The position numbers were made by a program, and so were the translations under genes. Below are positions 23,901 through 32,021 of a stretch of 46,634 bases of DNA, in pieces. The notes beneath the pieces were generated by a model. That model was not told where the DNA came from, ran no database searches, and saw only the letters and a program-made list of their open reading frames with translations. The stretch is from Herpetosiphon geysericola (GTDB lineage: Bacteria > Chloroflexota > Chloroflexia > Chloroflexales > Herpetosiphonaceae): NCBI RefSeq assembly GCF_001306135.1, contig NZ_LGKP01000014.1, positions 1-46,634 of the forward strand, read 5' to 3'. Position 1 is the stretch's first letter, and each line of letters begins with the position of its first letter.

Positions 23901-25969
23901 CGCTACAAGGCATCTTGTTGTCATTAGGCAAGGTCTTGGTGCCATTGCGTGAACTTGGCGCACAGTGGGGCGAACAATTTCAAGCTGGCCTGCTACCCCG
24001 AATTGTGGTGCTGATCAGCGACGTCAAAACGGCGCTCGCTGAAAAGGGGTTGCTTGGCGCAATTGCCGCAGGCGTATCCGGCGTAGGCGGCATCATTGGC
24101 GATGCGCTCACAGCAGGCTTCGCCAAGCTAGGCGACATCAATTGGTCAAAGGCCTTTGATACGCTGCCCGGCAGAATCCTTGCCGGATTAACCACCATTT
24201 TCGGCGCAATCAGTTTTGCCCCTGCCGCAACCGCCCTCTGGGGTGGCTTAGCGCTGGCCTTCTCAGGGCCAAACCCCGGCATCACGACAATGTTCGCCAA
24301 AATCGGCGGCGCATTCAAACCGCTGCTTGGCGCGCTCGATGATCTGTTCCTCGTCTTTATCAAAACCTTTAAGGGGTTTGCGCTCAACGTGGCGGGGATT
24401 ATTGACCTGATCATTGGCGGCTTTACCACCTTCAGCACGTGGATTGGCGGCGTGCTGGCCCCGATTGGCGCGGCAATAACGAAGGTGCTTGGACCGATCG
24501 GCGCAGGGCTATCGAAACTTCTTGGGCCATTCTCGTCGCTCTTTGGTTGGGTCACACGGCTGGTTAGCCCACTGGGTGCGCTGCTTGGCCCCTTAGCAGG
24601 TGTGGGTAGCGCGCTAGGTGGATTGCTTGGGCCATTACTCGCAGCGGTTGCGCCGTTTGTAGCAATTGGTGCAGCCATTGCGCTGCTGCTCAACCAATCG
24701 CCGGAATTGAAAGCCGCGCTTGAAGGCTGGACGGCGCAGATGGGGCAATGGGTGCTCGATGCAATCCCCGGTCTTTTCGGCGCACTCAATACCTTCATTG
24801 GTGGGTTGTTGAATTGGCTCGCTGCCGAGCTGCCACAAGTCGTAACCACGCTTGTGGGCTGGAGCAAGGCCATTTTCGAGTGGGTGGTGGCAGCCATTCC
24901 GCCGTTGCTCGATGGCTTAGCTGAGTTTATTGGCAAGCTCTTCACCTTCATTGTGGAGAACGTGCCGAATCTCGTGGCGCAGCTCGCAGGCTGGGGAGCC
25001 TCGATTATCGGCTGGGTGATTGACGCCCTCCCCGGTTTAGCAGGCAACCTTGGCACGTTCTTGGGCAAGCTCTTGGGCTTCATTATTGAGGCAATCCCCG
25101 GCGTGGTTGCCAACCTTGCCCAGCTTGGCGCGAAATTTATCGGCTGGATTATCACCGATGTCCTACCTGGCCTACCAGGTACGTTGCTGAAGATTGGTGA
25201 ATCCATCTACAACTTCCTTGCAGGCGTGCTGGAGGAAGTTGGGCCGAAGCTTGCCGCGATTGGCTTAGCCTTTATTAACTGGATTAGCACCGACGTGTTG
25301 CCCGTTATCGGCGGCAAGTTAGGCGAGGTCTGGGATGCCATTAGCGGCTGGATCAGCGATACCGCTGGTAAAGCCTTGACGAAGGCCAAGGAAATCGGCA
25401 GCGGCATTGCCAACGGGATTAGCGACGCGGTTTCAAGCGGCCTGAGCAATCTACGCTCGTTTGTTGCGCGCATCATCAATCCCATTATTTCAGGCATCAA
25501 CACCGTCATTGACGGCTTAAATATGGTCAATCCAGGCACGGCCATTGGCCACATTGCCTATATGGCGAAAGGGGGGATTACGCGTGGTGGTCTGACGGTG
25601 ATGGGGGAATTAGGCCTTGAACGGGTCACGGGCAACGGCATTGACGTGCTGGCTGGACCAGGCTTGTTTGACGTGCCAGCGGGCCTGAAGGTCACACCAG
25701 CCGCGCAAACCATGCGCGACCTGTTGACCCCGATGCAAAGCGCGCTCCAGCTCCCAAGTAGCCTCACTCGCATGCCTGCGCGGATGGGAACCATCCAATC
25801 ATCCATGCCCGCAGCGGCCACGACAACCGAAAACTACACCATTAACCAGTATTTCAACGCGACCGATAGCCAAGGGGTGCGCGAAGCAGCGCGCCAAGGC
25901 ATAAACGAGGGATCAAAACAGATTGCGGGGAAGGCTCGCATCAAGCAACAAACCTACCGGAGGAAATAA
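20942..25969 (+). CDS. Tail tape measure protein
   Basis: This 1,675-residue protein is the longest in the genome. The N-terminal ~400 residues match the TP901-type tape-measure core (FERQIQEVFTLLPDTS ... DFGVLPKDVVPALYEALSSG ... NAYGADVLSVQDASDQMFTAVAYGKTSFADL). Residues about 580-930 are coiled coil and contain three ~55-residue repeats (YQFATADTAGKIALL, YELSLADTETKLASL, YQYATADTAGKIGIL). Residues about 1040-1550 are very hydrophobic with repeating Gly/Trp/Pro segments (LVAQLAGWGASIIGWVIDALPG). The C-terminus has NYTINQYFNATDSQGVREAAR. At about 1.5 angstrom per residue the tail should be near 250 nm. It determines tail length and is ejected during infection. Confidence 0.93.
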   Translation: MAEFSLGSAALGTEINLDGLYSGIEEAHGVAERGFTSIGGTIASTLKSGVVLAGAAITTAIAGVTASAMTSFIGFERQIQEVFTLLPDTSQQAMSAMSSQVKDFATDFGVLPKDVVPALYEALSSGVPEGNVFDFLAVAQKAAIGGVTDTKTTVDGLTSVVNAYGADVLSVQDASDQMFTAVAYGKTSFADLSNSLYNVIPNAQALGISFSDVTAAIASMTAMGVPTSVSTTQLRQLLVELSQSGGEAAETFKTIAGVGFKDFIAQGHNLQDALILMEEAARQNNVGINDLFGSVEAGGAALALTGRNTQSFSAALDQMANSSGATERAFQVMDQGIGRSIDYIKASLSTLLLDVAERLAPTFALFADWVQAHMPQISSIVLGVFDAIGAAISFVSPYFAAFANGAQAAFGVFIDLAQSAVNYGRNIGEQLANGILSAASYVMQALNSIASMITYWLEPHSPPKLLPDIDTWGTETAQVWMDGWGEVDYQIFDQIGSTIESLLKGMVDTGVLPEEGMIPMLLGSQTAVAAAIDELRTTGTVSERAFAAVRSSAGAAGDQVDRMFRSMVAMEQANRDAAAAQRELNSITEKYNAILSPLDAQLQAIRDQQADVRDAQRAAQLQELINSTGGDEAERQAAALELQALNLEKKIRDTKKSQGAEQSAAQAKLDAATKAKSVLEADISLQNQQIKAQQRHNDLIQRQIDLLSKAASAGGGGGGGAAMDDAAKKAEAAAKAQREYQFATADTAGKIALLREEQSKYTEADAEYWRLKTQITSTEQQYQREVEASAESQRDYELSLADTETKLASLKAEQSQYAVGSEEYNKIQKEIVKVEKEREKALAEVEKKNADAAKAERDYQYATADTAGKIGILQKELEGAEKGSSEYWRIRTQLNSVEQQYQREQEASAKATEGAGGAAKGAAGGVGNLSGQLADLKGAAGAIPKPIEDIQKTVTDTAQSFVDFKDRQLEALDAATEFITENPFSTALQGILLSLGKVLVPLRELGAQWGEQFQAGLLPRIVVLISDVKTALAEKGLLGAIAAGVSGVGGIIGDALTAGFAKLGDINWSKAFDTLPGRILAGLTTIFGAISFAPAATALWGGLALAFSGPNPGITTMFAKIGGAFKPLLGALDDLFLVFIKTFKGFALNVAGIIDLIIGGFTTFSTWIGGVLAPIGAAITKVLGPIGAGLSKLLGPFSSLFGWVTRLVSPLGALLGPLAGVGSALGGLLGPLLAAVAPFVAIGAAIALLLNQSPELKAALEGWTAQMGQWVLDAIPGLFGALNTFIGGLLNWLAAELPQVVTTLVGWSKAIFEWVVAAIPPLLDGLAEFIGKLFTFIVENVPNLVAQLAGWGASIIGWVIDALPGLAGNLGTFLGKLLGFIIEAIPGVVANLAQLGAKFIGWIITDVLPGLPGTLLKIGESIYNFLAGVLEEVGPKLAAIGLAFINWISTDVLPVIGGKLGEVWDAISGWISDTAGKALTKAKEIGSGIANGISDAVSSGLSNLRSFVARIINPIISGINTVIDGLNMVNPGTAIGHIAYMAKGGITRGGLTVMGELGLERVTGNGIDVLAGPGLFDVPAGLKVTPAAQTMRDLLTPMQSALQLPSSLTRMPARMGTIQSSMPAAATTTENYTINQYFNATDSQGVREAARQGINEGSKQIAGKARIKQQTYRRK

Positions 25970-25972
25970 CCC

Positions 25973-27343
25973 ATGGCTCATGGATTTTGGATTATCAAAC
26001 AAGAAGAAGTGCCAATTGCGCTTAATTTGAACGATCAGTCGGTTAATTGGAAGTACCGCCTTGAGTTGAATAGCTGGCAGCCGCCGATTCCCGATCGCAA
26101 CCCGGGCAGCGGCGAGCCATACCTCGACACCTACGAATCCTTTTCGTTGGCCGTTGGCGGCGTTGATCGTAATGAAGTCGTGGCGAATTTGAACGCATTG
26201 CAAACAATCCTCGACGACGCTGCCGATTTCAACGATGGAATGAGCAGCACACCCGTGATTTTGCGCGAGCAAATTGACGGCGGCGTGGCTTATGATGCCC
26301 TGCTCTTTTCGCAGGAGCCAGCACGGTTTGGCATCACGCTCACGAGTGACTTCCTGACCGATACCAATGCCCGTTTTTACCGCAACGTAAAGGTCGAATT
26401 TCCGCGTCGCCCGATTCTCTGCAACAGCATCGTCGTGAATTCAAATAGCCCAGGCGGCGAAGCCGACACGATGCTGTCAAGCCTGAGCTTCACAACCGCA
26501 GCCGATATCGCTAGTCCCGCAAGTCTTGACTTGGCGTTCAGCAACCTGCCAACCGCTGCGGTCATGCCGACCATTCCGGCAGGGACGGTGGTGATTGGCC
26601 CAGCTGAAAGCTTATTTCCATTCAATGCCGCGCCGTTGGCCACAGGAACAGGCTACAGTTCGGTTGCTGATGTGGCGAATAATGCGCCCTTGGGAACTGT
26701 GATGCGCTATACCCCACCCAGCACGAGCGAAGTAGTGCATACCACCAAGCAATCCATCAACCAGACCACGCGCTGCTTGGTGTTTGCCAAAGTGCGCAAC
26801 AATTCGACAAGTGCAGGCTTTAGCATTCGACCCATTGCCACCACGCTTGGCGGCCAATTAATCTATGGCCGCTATACCCATATCGATGAAGCCAGCGGCA
26901 CGTCGCCGCGCGTGATAAGCCTTGGAATCCTGAGCGCGCCCAGCGCGATGGCACAACTTCAGCTTGGCATTACGGCCACCGCGACGGGCCTTGGCACGCT
27001 CGATATTGCCGATGTTTTTCTTGTCGCGCTCGATCAAGGGCGTACATCCATCATTCCCTATAGCGCCGTCACGCGCCCCAACAACAACCAAGGCACGCTC
27101 TCAATCAATGACAACTATGTCAGCGCTGAAGCGCCAAGCCTGGGATATGCCCAATCCGCTGCCGCGCCGCTCGATGTGTTTAGCGAAGGCGATGCCCGCA
27201 TTTTCCTGAAAGGCAAGGAGCATAGCCTGAAAATTCTGACGACCAATGGCACATCATGGAAGATTATGCCTAGTTCCAGCGGCGCAACACCGACTGTGAA
27301 CGCGACGTTGAAGCGCCGCACGGCCTCATTGATTCCGCGCTAA
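25973..27343 (+). CDS. Probable distal tail protein
   Basis: A 456-residue protein that follows the tape measure behind CCGGAGG. The first ~150 residues (ALNLNDQSVNWKYRLELNSWQPPIPDRNPG, then ESFSLAVGG ... NLNALQTILDDA) resemble distal-tail/baseplate hub rings. The middle and end (about 170-440) are Thr/Ser/Ala-rich and strand-dominated, like a carbohydrate-binding or decoration insertion. Position and the first-domain pattern support a baseplate role. No catalytic motif is visible. Confidence 0.6.
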   Translation: MAHGFWIIKQEEVPIALNLNDQSVNWKYRLELNSWQPPIPDRNPGSGEPYLDTYESFSLAVGGVDRNEVVANLNALQTILDDAADFNDGMSSTPVILREQIDGGVAYDALLFSQEPARFGITLTSDFLTDTNARFYRNVKVEFPRRPILCNSIVVNSNSPGGEADTMLSSLSFTTAADIASPASLDLAFSNLPTAAVMPTIPAGTVVIGPAESLFPFNAAPLATGTGYSSVADVANNAPLGTVMRYTPPSTSEVVHTTKQSINQTTRCLVFAKVRNNSTSAGFSIRPIATTLGGQLIYGRYTHIDEASGTSPRVISLGILSAPSAMAQLQLGITATATGLGTLDIADVFLVALDQGRTSIIPYSAVTRPNNNQGTLSINDNYVSAEAPSLGYAQSAAAPLDVFSEGDARIFLKGKEHSLKILTTNGTSWKIMPSSSGATPTVNATLKRRTASLIPR

Positions 27344-27364
27344 GGCGAGAGAGGAAAAACAGCC

Positions 27365-29140
27365 ATGATGAAAATCTATGACTATGCCATTAGCTTACTG
27401 AATCCGGCCACCAACACCATGGTGGCCAATCTCAGCAAACGCGCGTTCGATATTGATGTGTCAATCGATGCGCTGACGTTCCGCATACGCGCCTTGGCCG
27501 ACGAGCCAGCCGTGTACCTTGATAATCCGCCAGCCCTGCACGCGATTGTGCGTCGCAGCGATGGGAAACGGTTTATCTACCGACTCAACACACCCGCGCT
27601 CGAAGCCAACAATATCCTGTCGTTTGAATGCTTTAACCTGATTGCCTGTCTTGATGATGACGAGGCCTGTGTTGAATGGTCAACCATGGACGATAGCAAA
27701 TGGTTGCCTGTTGGCAAGGAGCGCGTCAGTAATCGGGCCGAGGAGCTGCACGAGTTTGGGAGCGAATACCCGGCGATTTATCCGAAGAAAAATGAGAAAT
27801 TCAGCGTTTCATTCATCGGCTCGAAGGCCATTCAATCACCAAGTGGGGCCACGCGGAAGCAGCGGATTATCCAGTGCGATTTCGAGTTTCGCGCGCCAAC
27901 CAACTGGACGGGTGTGCTTCAGCGCAGCGATGCGAGCTTTGGCTTTATTGCGCGGATTTTGACCATTACCGGCAGTGGTGCAGGCGCAGGCACGATTGTC
28001 AACGGCGCCTTATGCGAAGCGTTCACTGATACCGATATCATCAGCATGGATATGTGGTATGACGCAGCACTGGCATTGTATGCAGGTGAAACAGGCGACG
28101 TGTATTTCAGAATCAAAAACTGGCGCGTCGCTGCCAGCAGTGCCAACATGGTCAACACCGTGACGATCACCGCCGCAATCACCGCTGGTGCAAACCGCAC
28201 CGTCACACCCGCCTCAATGGCGAATATTTACGTTGGCCAACGCCTCGTGTTTGAATCCACCACCTCCGCGAGTGGTGCAGTCAATAGCGAGAGCGTGGTG
28301 GTCAAGAGTAAAACCGCGACCACCTTCGTTGCCGACTTTACCAAGAATCACGCAATCGGCAGCACCGTCAAAGGCATTGTGATTACCGATAAGGAAATCA
28401 TTGAAGATGCACTGGCCAACCTGCGCACGCTGAATCCGAACTGTGGTCTATCCGCCGCCAAAATGCTGATTGTGAATAGCGGCGAAGATCAAGAGGAGCG
28501 CACGTGGATCAACGAGAGCTATCGCAAGGTGCTCGATGATCTGGCCGTTGATACCGACTACGTGTATGGGGTCGATCGCGAGGGGCGGGTGTATTATCGA
28601 CCACGCGGCACCTATGCGCGAGCGTGGGCTTCGCGACGCACGCGCATCACCATGAAGCGACCATTGGATAAACTCTACAACAGCGTGCGAGCGGCGTATC
28701 AAAACGCTAAGGGTGTGCTGGCCCAAACTGCCTATAGTGTCAATAGCGTCTCTGCGTTGCTCTATGGCATTGTCCGCCGCAAGACCGTGAAGGTCGATAC
28801 GACCAACGCCACATTGGCGGCCAATGCTCGCACGTTCGCGCTGAATGATTCCAAGAATCGGAATGCGCAGATCGATGTCGTGCCGCAGCGCCTCACGGAT
28901 ATGTCCGGCGGTGTGTATCCGCTCGATGAAATCGAGCCAGGCGATACGATCACGATCACCGACTTGCCAGCCTCGTTTGGTGAGGCGAATTTGCGCAAGT
29001 TTGTGGTGGCCGAGCAATCCATCAATGCAACGAGTGGCCAAGGTTCAATCACCCCGCAGGAACCCATCCCCACGATTGAAAGCTATCTGGCCAACCTAAC
29101 CGATATTGGCGCAGCGCAAGACACCCGCCGCGTTCGCTAA
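27365..29140 (+). CDS. Probable baseplate / tail tip protein
   Basis: A 591-residue protein and the last gene of the structural block. It begins with YDYAISLLNPATNTMVANLSKRAFDIDVSIDALTFRIRALAD, a strand-rich hub-like opening. It continues with a probable lectin-like region (about 160-260) and ends with GDTITITDLPASFGEANLRKFVVAEQSI, typical of siphovirus tip or hub proteins. There is no coiled-coil or collagen-type tail fibre after it, so receptor binding may reside in this protein or the one before. The start could be ATG 27365 or 27368; GCGAGAGAGG is upstream. Confidence 0.55.
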   Translation: MMKIYDYAISLLNPATNTMVANLSKRAFDIDVSIDALTFRIRALADEPAVYLDNPPALHAIVRRSDGKRFIYRLNTPALEANNILSFECFNLIACLDDDEACVEWSTMDDSKWLPVGKERVSNRAEELHEFGSEYPAIYPKKNEKFSVSFIGSKAIQSPSGATRKQRIIQCDFEFRAPTNWTGVLQRSDASFGFIARILTITGSGAGAGTIVNGALCEAFTDTDIISMDMWYDAALALYAGETGDVYFRIKNWRVAASSANMVNTVTITAAITAGANRTVTPASMANIYVGQRLVFESTTSASGAVNSESVVVKSKTATTFVADFTKNHAIGSTVKGIVITDKEIIEDALANLRTLNPNCGLSAAKMLIVNSGEDQEERTWINESYRKVLDDLAVDTDYVYGVDREGRVYYRPRGTYARAWASRRTRITMKRPLDKLYNSVRAAYQNAKGVLAQTAYSVNSVSALLYGIVRRKTVKVDTTNATLAANARTFALNDSKNRNAQIDVVPQRLTDMSGGVYPLDEIEPGDTITITDLPASFGEANLRKFVVAEQSINATSGQGSITPQEPIPTIESYLANLTDIGAAQDTRRVR

Positions 29141-29153
29141 CATAGTGGCTAAA

Positions 29154-29191
29154 GCACGAACGCCGATCCATCACTGGATCGGCGTTCGTGC
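29154..29191. terminator. Strong stem-loop ending the structural block
   Basis: A perfect 17-bp stem (GCACGAACGCCGATCCA with its complement) with a TCAC loop lies 13 bases after the last tail gene. No T-run follows, but the stem is the longest perfect hairpin here. It lies between convergent transcription units. Confidence 0.75.
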
Positions 29192-29282
29192 AAGTTAATA
29201 TCTCGCGTGGAGATGTAGCGCTAGTATAGCGTATTTATCCTAGCAAATCAATACATGTTTATACGTCAGTTTTCCTGCCATC

Positions 29283-29303
29283 CACTTGGGAATTTCCCAA
29301 GTG
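29283..29303. repeat. 21-bp palindrome, copy 4 of 6
   Basis: Perfect copy with T at the centre on the + strand. It lies nine bases downstream of the stop of the minus-strand gene 29313-29456. Confidence 0.85.
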
Positions 29304-29312
29304 AAACCCCCA

Positions 29313-29456
29313 TTAGCGCTTCATGCTATTGACCCATGGATCGAAGAACGTCCCATCAGTCAATGATTGATTGAAATCCTGAAGCGCCCAAATAGCAAAC
29401 AAAATCAACCCAATTGCAAATCCAACTTTGATCATAAATTCCGTATCACGACTCAT
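29313..29456 (-). CDS. Small single-span membrane protein, 47 aa
   Basis: On the minus strand, ATG at 29456 follows GGGGTG. The product is MSRDTEFMIK followed by a membrane stretch VGFAIGLILFAIWALQ and an acidic, aromatic tail (FNQSLTDGTFFDPWVNSMKR). It is short but has a plausible ribosome site, a clean membrane segment, and a copy of the 21-bp palindrome right after its stop, as five other genes do. The function is unknown. Confidence 0.5.
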   Translation of the reverse strand: MSRDTEFMIKVGFAIGLILFAIWALQDFNQSLTDGTFFDPWVNSMKR

Positions 29457-29534
29457 AAACACCCCATCGTTAAATAATCATCCCCCACAATTCAATCATG
29501 CCACAGCCGTTTGGTCAATCCCCCTTCGCTATTT

Positions 29535-29589
29535 CACTACCGTTTCAGTACGATTGCACTACGGTTTCAGTACCGTTTCACTACCGTCA
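29535..29589. repeat. Five tandem 11-bp repeats, candidate parC centromere
   Basis: Units: CACTACCGTTT, CAGTACGATTG, CACTACGGTTT, CAGTACCGTTT, CACTACCGTCA. The 11-bp period equals one helical turn. The R1 plasmid parC centromere is built of 11-bp direct repeats in arrays of five that bind ParR, and this genome encodes a ParM-type actin with a coupled ParR-like gene, so a centromere is the leading reading. It lies about 3 kb from those genes, which is unusual. Confidence 0.65.
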
Positions 29590-29604
29590 AAGCCGCTGAT
29601 CGCA

Positions 29605-29655
29605 CTGCCAGCGCTGGCTACGCGGCCATTTAGCACCCTCGACACTCTTTAACAG
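29605..29655 (+). repeat. Dispersed ~50-bp element, copy 3 of 4
   Basis: CTGCCAGCGCTGGCTA, then GCCATTT, ten bases and ACACTCTTTAACAG. It shares its core with copies at 2767, 2896 and 29745. Confidence 0.65.
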
Positions 29656-29744
29656 CGCACGCAGAGCGACATGACCAATCGACGACCCTACCACGCCTGA
29701 ATGGCGCCCGATCAGTAGCCAAATGATATAGGGATAGGAAGCTG

Positions 29745-29797
29745 CTGCCAGCGTGGGCTAGACGGCCATTTGGCAGGGCCAACACTCTTAATGCAGG
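29745..29797 (+). repeat. Dispersed ~50-bp element, copy 4 of 4
   Basis: CTGCCAGCGTGGGCTA, then GCCATTT, ten bases and ACACTCTTAATGCAGG. It pairs most closely with copy 3. Confidence 0.65.
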
Positions 29798-29922
29798 CTG
29801 TCAGCGCCATCGCACCGAAAGCATACGGTTTCGCATTGGCGTGCTGGCGCTAAAGCGTAAGATTCTGCGCAATTGCGCGTGATCACCTTCTTTCTTTTCC
29901 ACCATCGTGAGGGATAGTGGAC

Positions 29923-30144
29923 TTATTGAATCTTGCCATACCAATCAATATTTGGCCAATCGCCTGATCGTTGGGCTTCGGCAAATTCGGCGCGCGTGAG
30001 CTGGTAGCCGTGGCAGTGCCACTGGCCGTACTCATCTTCGAGCGGCAAGCCGAAATCAACGTGGCGATCAAGACCTTCGCGCAATTCCGTGATTGCCTGG
30101 ACCAGCGCATCGCGCGAGGGGCCTGTGAGGTGTAAGCGAATCAT
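29923..30144 (-). CDS. Hypothetical protein, 73 aa
   Basis: On the minus strand, ATG at 30144 has GGAG upstream. The product starts with a strand (MIRLHLTGP), then a helix (SRDALVQAITELREGLD), and carries a polar, aromatic C-terminal half (YGQWHCHGYQLTRAEFAEAQ ... WPNIDWYGKIQ). It follows a stem-loop (30166-30199) that separates it from the gene upstream. It is not recognised. Confidence 0.6.
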   Translation of the reverse strand: MIRLHLTGPSRDALVQAITELREGLDRHVDFGLPLEDEYGQWHCHGYQLTRAEFAEAQRSGDWPNIDWYGKIQ

Positions 30145-30165
30145 AACAGCTCCGAGAGGATTAAA

Positions 30166-30199
30166 CCACAAACGGCTCGCAAATCGGAGCCGCTTGTGG
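30166..30199 (-). terminator. Stem-loop between two minus-strand genes
   Basis: CCACAA-CGGCTC pairs with GAGCCG-TTGTGG, with one internal mismatch and an 8-base loop. Reading leftward it is followed by TTTAATC, a weak T-run, so it can act as a terminator for the 30239-30517 gene. Confidence 0.5.
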
Positions 30200-30238
30200 G
30201 AGAGAAGAGAGAGGAGAAGGTTTGATCTGATTATAGCA

Positions 30239-30517
30239 CTATTCTTGACGTTCGTAGCTGTACACAAGCGTTCCCGAGACGATCATGAGCGGTATTGAAT
30301 CTGATTCAACCTTATAGTCCATAGTAAGCTGGACTACTTCATACTCAGCTTCGCCAGCGCCATCCTGAGCAGCTTCATATAACGCCTGTGTGCATTCGTC
30401 TTTAAGCTCATCAAACTTGGTTTGATAGTCTTCAATCTCTACTCTTCCCGACATACCCATCATGCGAGGATAGGCTACACGAACCGCAGTAACTGCCAGT
30501 TGTACTCTTTTCGGCAT
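30239..30517 (-). CDS. Hypothetical protein, 92 aa
   Basis: On the minus strand, ATG at 30517 follows AGGAGGGG. The product begins with a basic strand (PKRVQLAVTAVRVAYPRM), has an acidic middle (EIEDYQTKFDELKDECTQALYEAAQDG), and closes with strand-like stretches (EYEVVQLTMDYKV, LMIVSGTLVYSY). Its leader includes two copies of a 22-bp direct repeat, one ending at the ribosome site. I do not recognise the family. Confidence 0.6.
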   Translation of the reverse strand: MPKRVQLAVTAVRVAYPRMMGMSGRVEIEDYQTKFDELKDECTQALYEAAQDGAGEAEYEVVQLTMDYKVESDSIPLMIVSGTLVYSYERQE

Positions 30518-30529
30518 TGATAACCCCTC

Positions 30530-30595
30530 CTGTAACGAATTGAAACGGATTGTAACGCCCACCCAAGACGCTGCTGTAACGAATTGAAACGGATT
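30530..30595. repeat. 22-bp direct repeat pair in a gene leader
   Basis: Exact 22-bp copies beginning CTGTAACGAATTG lie at 30530-30551 and 30574-30595, 44 bases apart (four helical turns). They lie upstream of the minus-strand gene 30239-30517; the nearer copy adjoins its ribosome site. They are candidate operator half-sites or RNA elements. Confidence 0.7.
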
Positions 30596-30609
30596 GATTA
30601 CAATTACTA

Positions 30610-32004
30610 TCAATCGTTATCAATTGTTAGCGCCATTCCCTCGAAAGCGATCCCCAGCGCTGCCGCTTGCTCGATCACCGTATTAATATATTTGAATTGT
30701 TGCGTGCGATTGCGCAGATTTTGCCCATCAGGCCATTGCAGCGATTCAACAATGGTTGACTTACTAATACCCGCCCACAGCATCATCAGGATAGTACGAT
30801 CCAGTTTATTTTTGATAAGCTTGAAATTAGGACGGTTTTTTATCGGTTTTTCTACTGCTAGAGCGTTTTCATCACTATTTTCATCAGCGCTAAAAACTGG
30901 TTTTTCAACGCCCATCAACACGCTCAGAAGTGCGTTATCATCGTTCACAGAACTGGTTTTTTCAGCTACGCGATCGGCAGGTTTTGGCGAGCCAGCGCTC
31001 GACGATTCATCTGCATCATTTGATACAGGCAAAAGATACTCGTGAATGTTTGGCAGCATCGTTTGCGCCATGGCATTGAGTAATTCGGGAGCTGGCCGAT
31101 CATAGGCAATGAGGCCGTTGCTGGTCATCCAGTAGCCGACTGGGACGGGCTGGCGTTCGATCTCTTTACCAACAAATGCCGACCACGTTGTGTGATCGAC
31201 CGTGTGGGCCAAGCGTGTGCGGAATGCTTCACGCAGCCCACTATCGCCACCAAAGCGGCTCACAATGGCGCTGTGCAGCTCCACAACCAACCAAACCTTG
31301 GTCTTGCGCCCTTCGTCCAGAATCTTTTGAATTAGGGCATCAGCTTCCTTGCCCAGGTTGCGGCTGATCGAACCCCATTCGCCAAGATAGAGCACGGTGT
31401 CTTGACCCACATCTTTGCCAGCGCGGTACAACTCTAGCCGCTCGTCGATACGCCGAGCTGCGGCCACAATCGCCAAGCGGATCGTTTCTGGCGTGTAGGC
31501 GACTTCAAACAGATGGGTAATGCCACGCAAGTCGATTTGCTGATCTTCAGGGTGATATGCAGTGTAGTGCGTGCTGCAAACAATGCAGTGCACGCCGCGC
31601 TTGATATCGTTGGCCAACAGGGTATTGAGCGTCGTGGTTTTGCCAGCGCCCGTGCTCCCAGCCATTGCGGTATGCCCACGCTTGGTTGTTTCAATGTCTT
31701 GCAGTTTGTAACTGAGCACGGGAACAGCAGGCTTTACTGGCTCGATTGCGGTGGCCGCAATGCCAGCTGGGAATGCATGCATGGATGGTTGGGCCACTTG
31801 TTGATTCAGAAAGTTTTGCTGCACTGGCGTTTGAATCGGGGCAGCGGGTTTGATCTTCTTAGGCTTCTCATCAGGCAAGGGCAGGCCAGCAGCAAGAGCC
31901 TCACGCCGCTCGATGCGACGCTGGAGGCGAACAAGACCATACATTGAGCCATATACGAAAATGGCTGCGGCAATGATTACGCCGATCCAAAGCTCTGCTG
32001 TCAT
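30610..32004 (-). CDS. Membrane-anchored FtsK/HerA-like DNA translocase
   Basis: A 464-residue protein. An N-terminal membrane anchor (LWIGVIIAAAIFVYGSMYGLV) is followed by a Pro/Gln-rich linker, then a P-loop ATPase: Walker A is GSTGAGKT (116-123) and the Walker B-like stretch is TVLYLGEW (203-210, Glu209). A second linker is rich in Ser/Asn/Asp (about 330-385). The last ~80 residues look like a winged helix (LDRTILMMLWAGISKSTIVESLQWPDG). The form resembles membrane-bound FtsK/TraB-type pumps. In a replicon with ParM and ParB, DNA segregation or conjugal transfer is plausible. The start ATG 32004 has AGAGGG upstream. It is encoded just downstream of a multispan membrane protein. Confidence 0.75.
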   Translation of the reverse strand: MTAELWIGVIIAAAIFVYGSMYGLVRLQRRIERREALAAGLPLPDEKPKKIKPAAPIQTPVQQNFLNQQVAQPSMHAFPAGIAATAIEPVKPAVPVLSYKLQDIETTKRGHTAMAGSTGAGKTTTLNTLLANDIKRGVHCIVCSTHYTAYHPEDQQIDLRGITHLFEVAYTPETIRLAIVAAARRIDERLELYRAGKDVGQDTVLYLGEWGSISRNLGKEADALIQKILDEGRKTKVWLVVELHSAIVSRFGGDSGLREAFRTRLAHTVDHTTWSAFVGKEIERQPVPVGYWMTSNGLIAYDRPAPELLNAMAQTMLPNIHEYLLPVSNDADESSSAGSPKPADRVAEKTSSVNDDNALLSVLMGVEKPVFSADENSDENALAVEKPIKNRPNFKLIKNKLDRTILMMLWAGISKSTIVESLQWPDGQNLRNRTQQFKYINTVIEQAAALGIAFEGMALTIDND

Positions 32005-32021
32005 GGCACTGCCCTCTATTT

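Larger units (their letters stand above)
29457..29922. other. Non-coding region with 11-bp repeats and two dispersed elements
   Basis: I see no convincing gene. The region holds five tandem 11-bp repeats (29535-29589), copies 3 and 4 of the ~50-bp dispersed element (29605-29655, 29745-29797) and a stem-loop based on AGCGCCA/TGGCGCT (about 29804-29857). It lies between the convergent structural and replication blocks and is the best candidate for a ParR-type centromere. Confidence 0.6.

Noticed and set aside
23980-25206. 408-codon minus-strand frame opposite the tape measure
   Set aside because: This is a shadow of the repetitive, codon-biased tape-measure gene; low-complexity Pro/Ser translation and no start signal.
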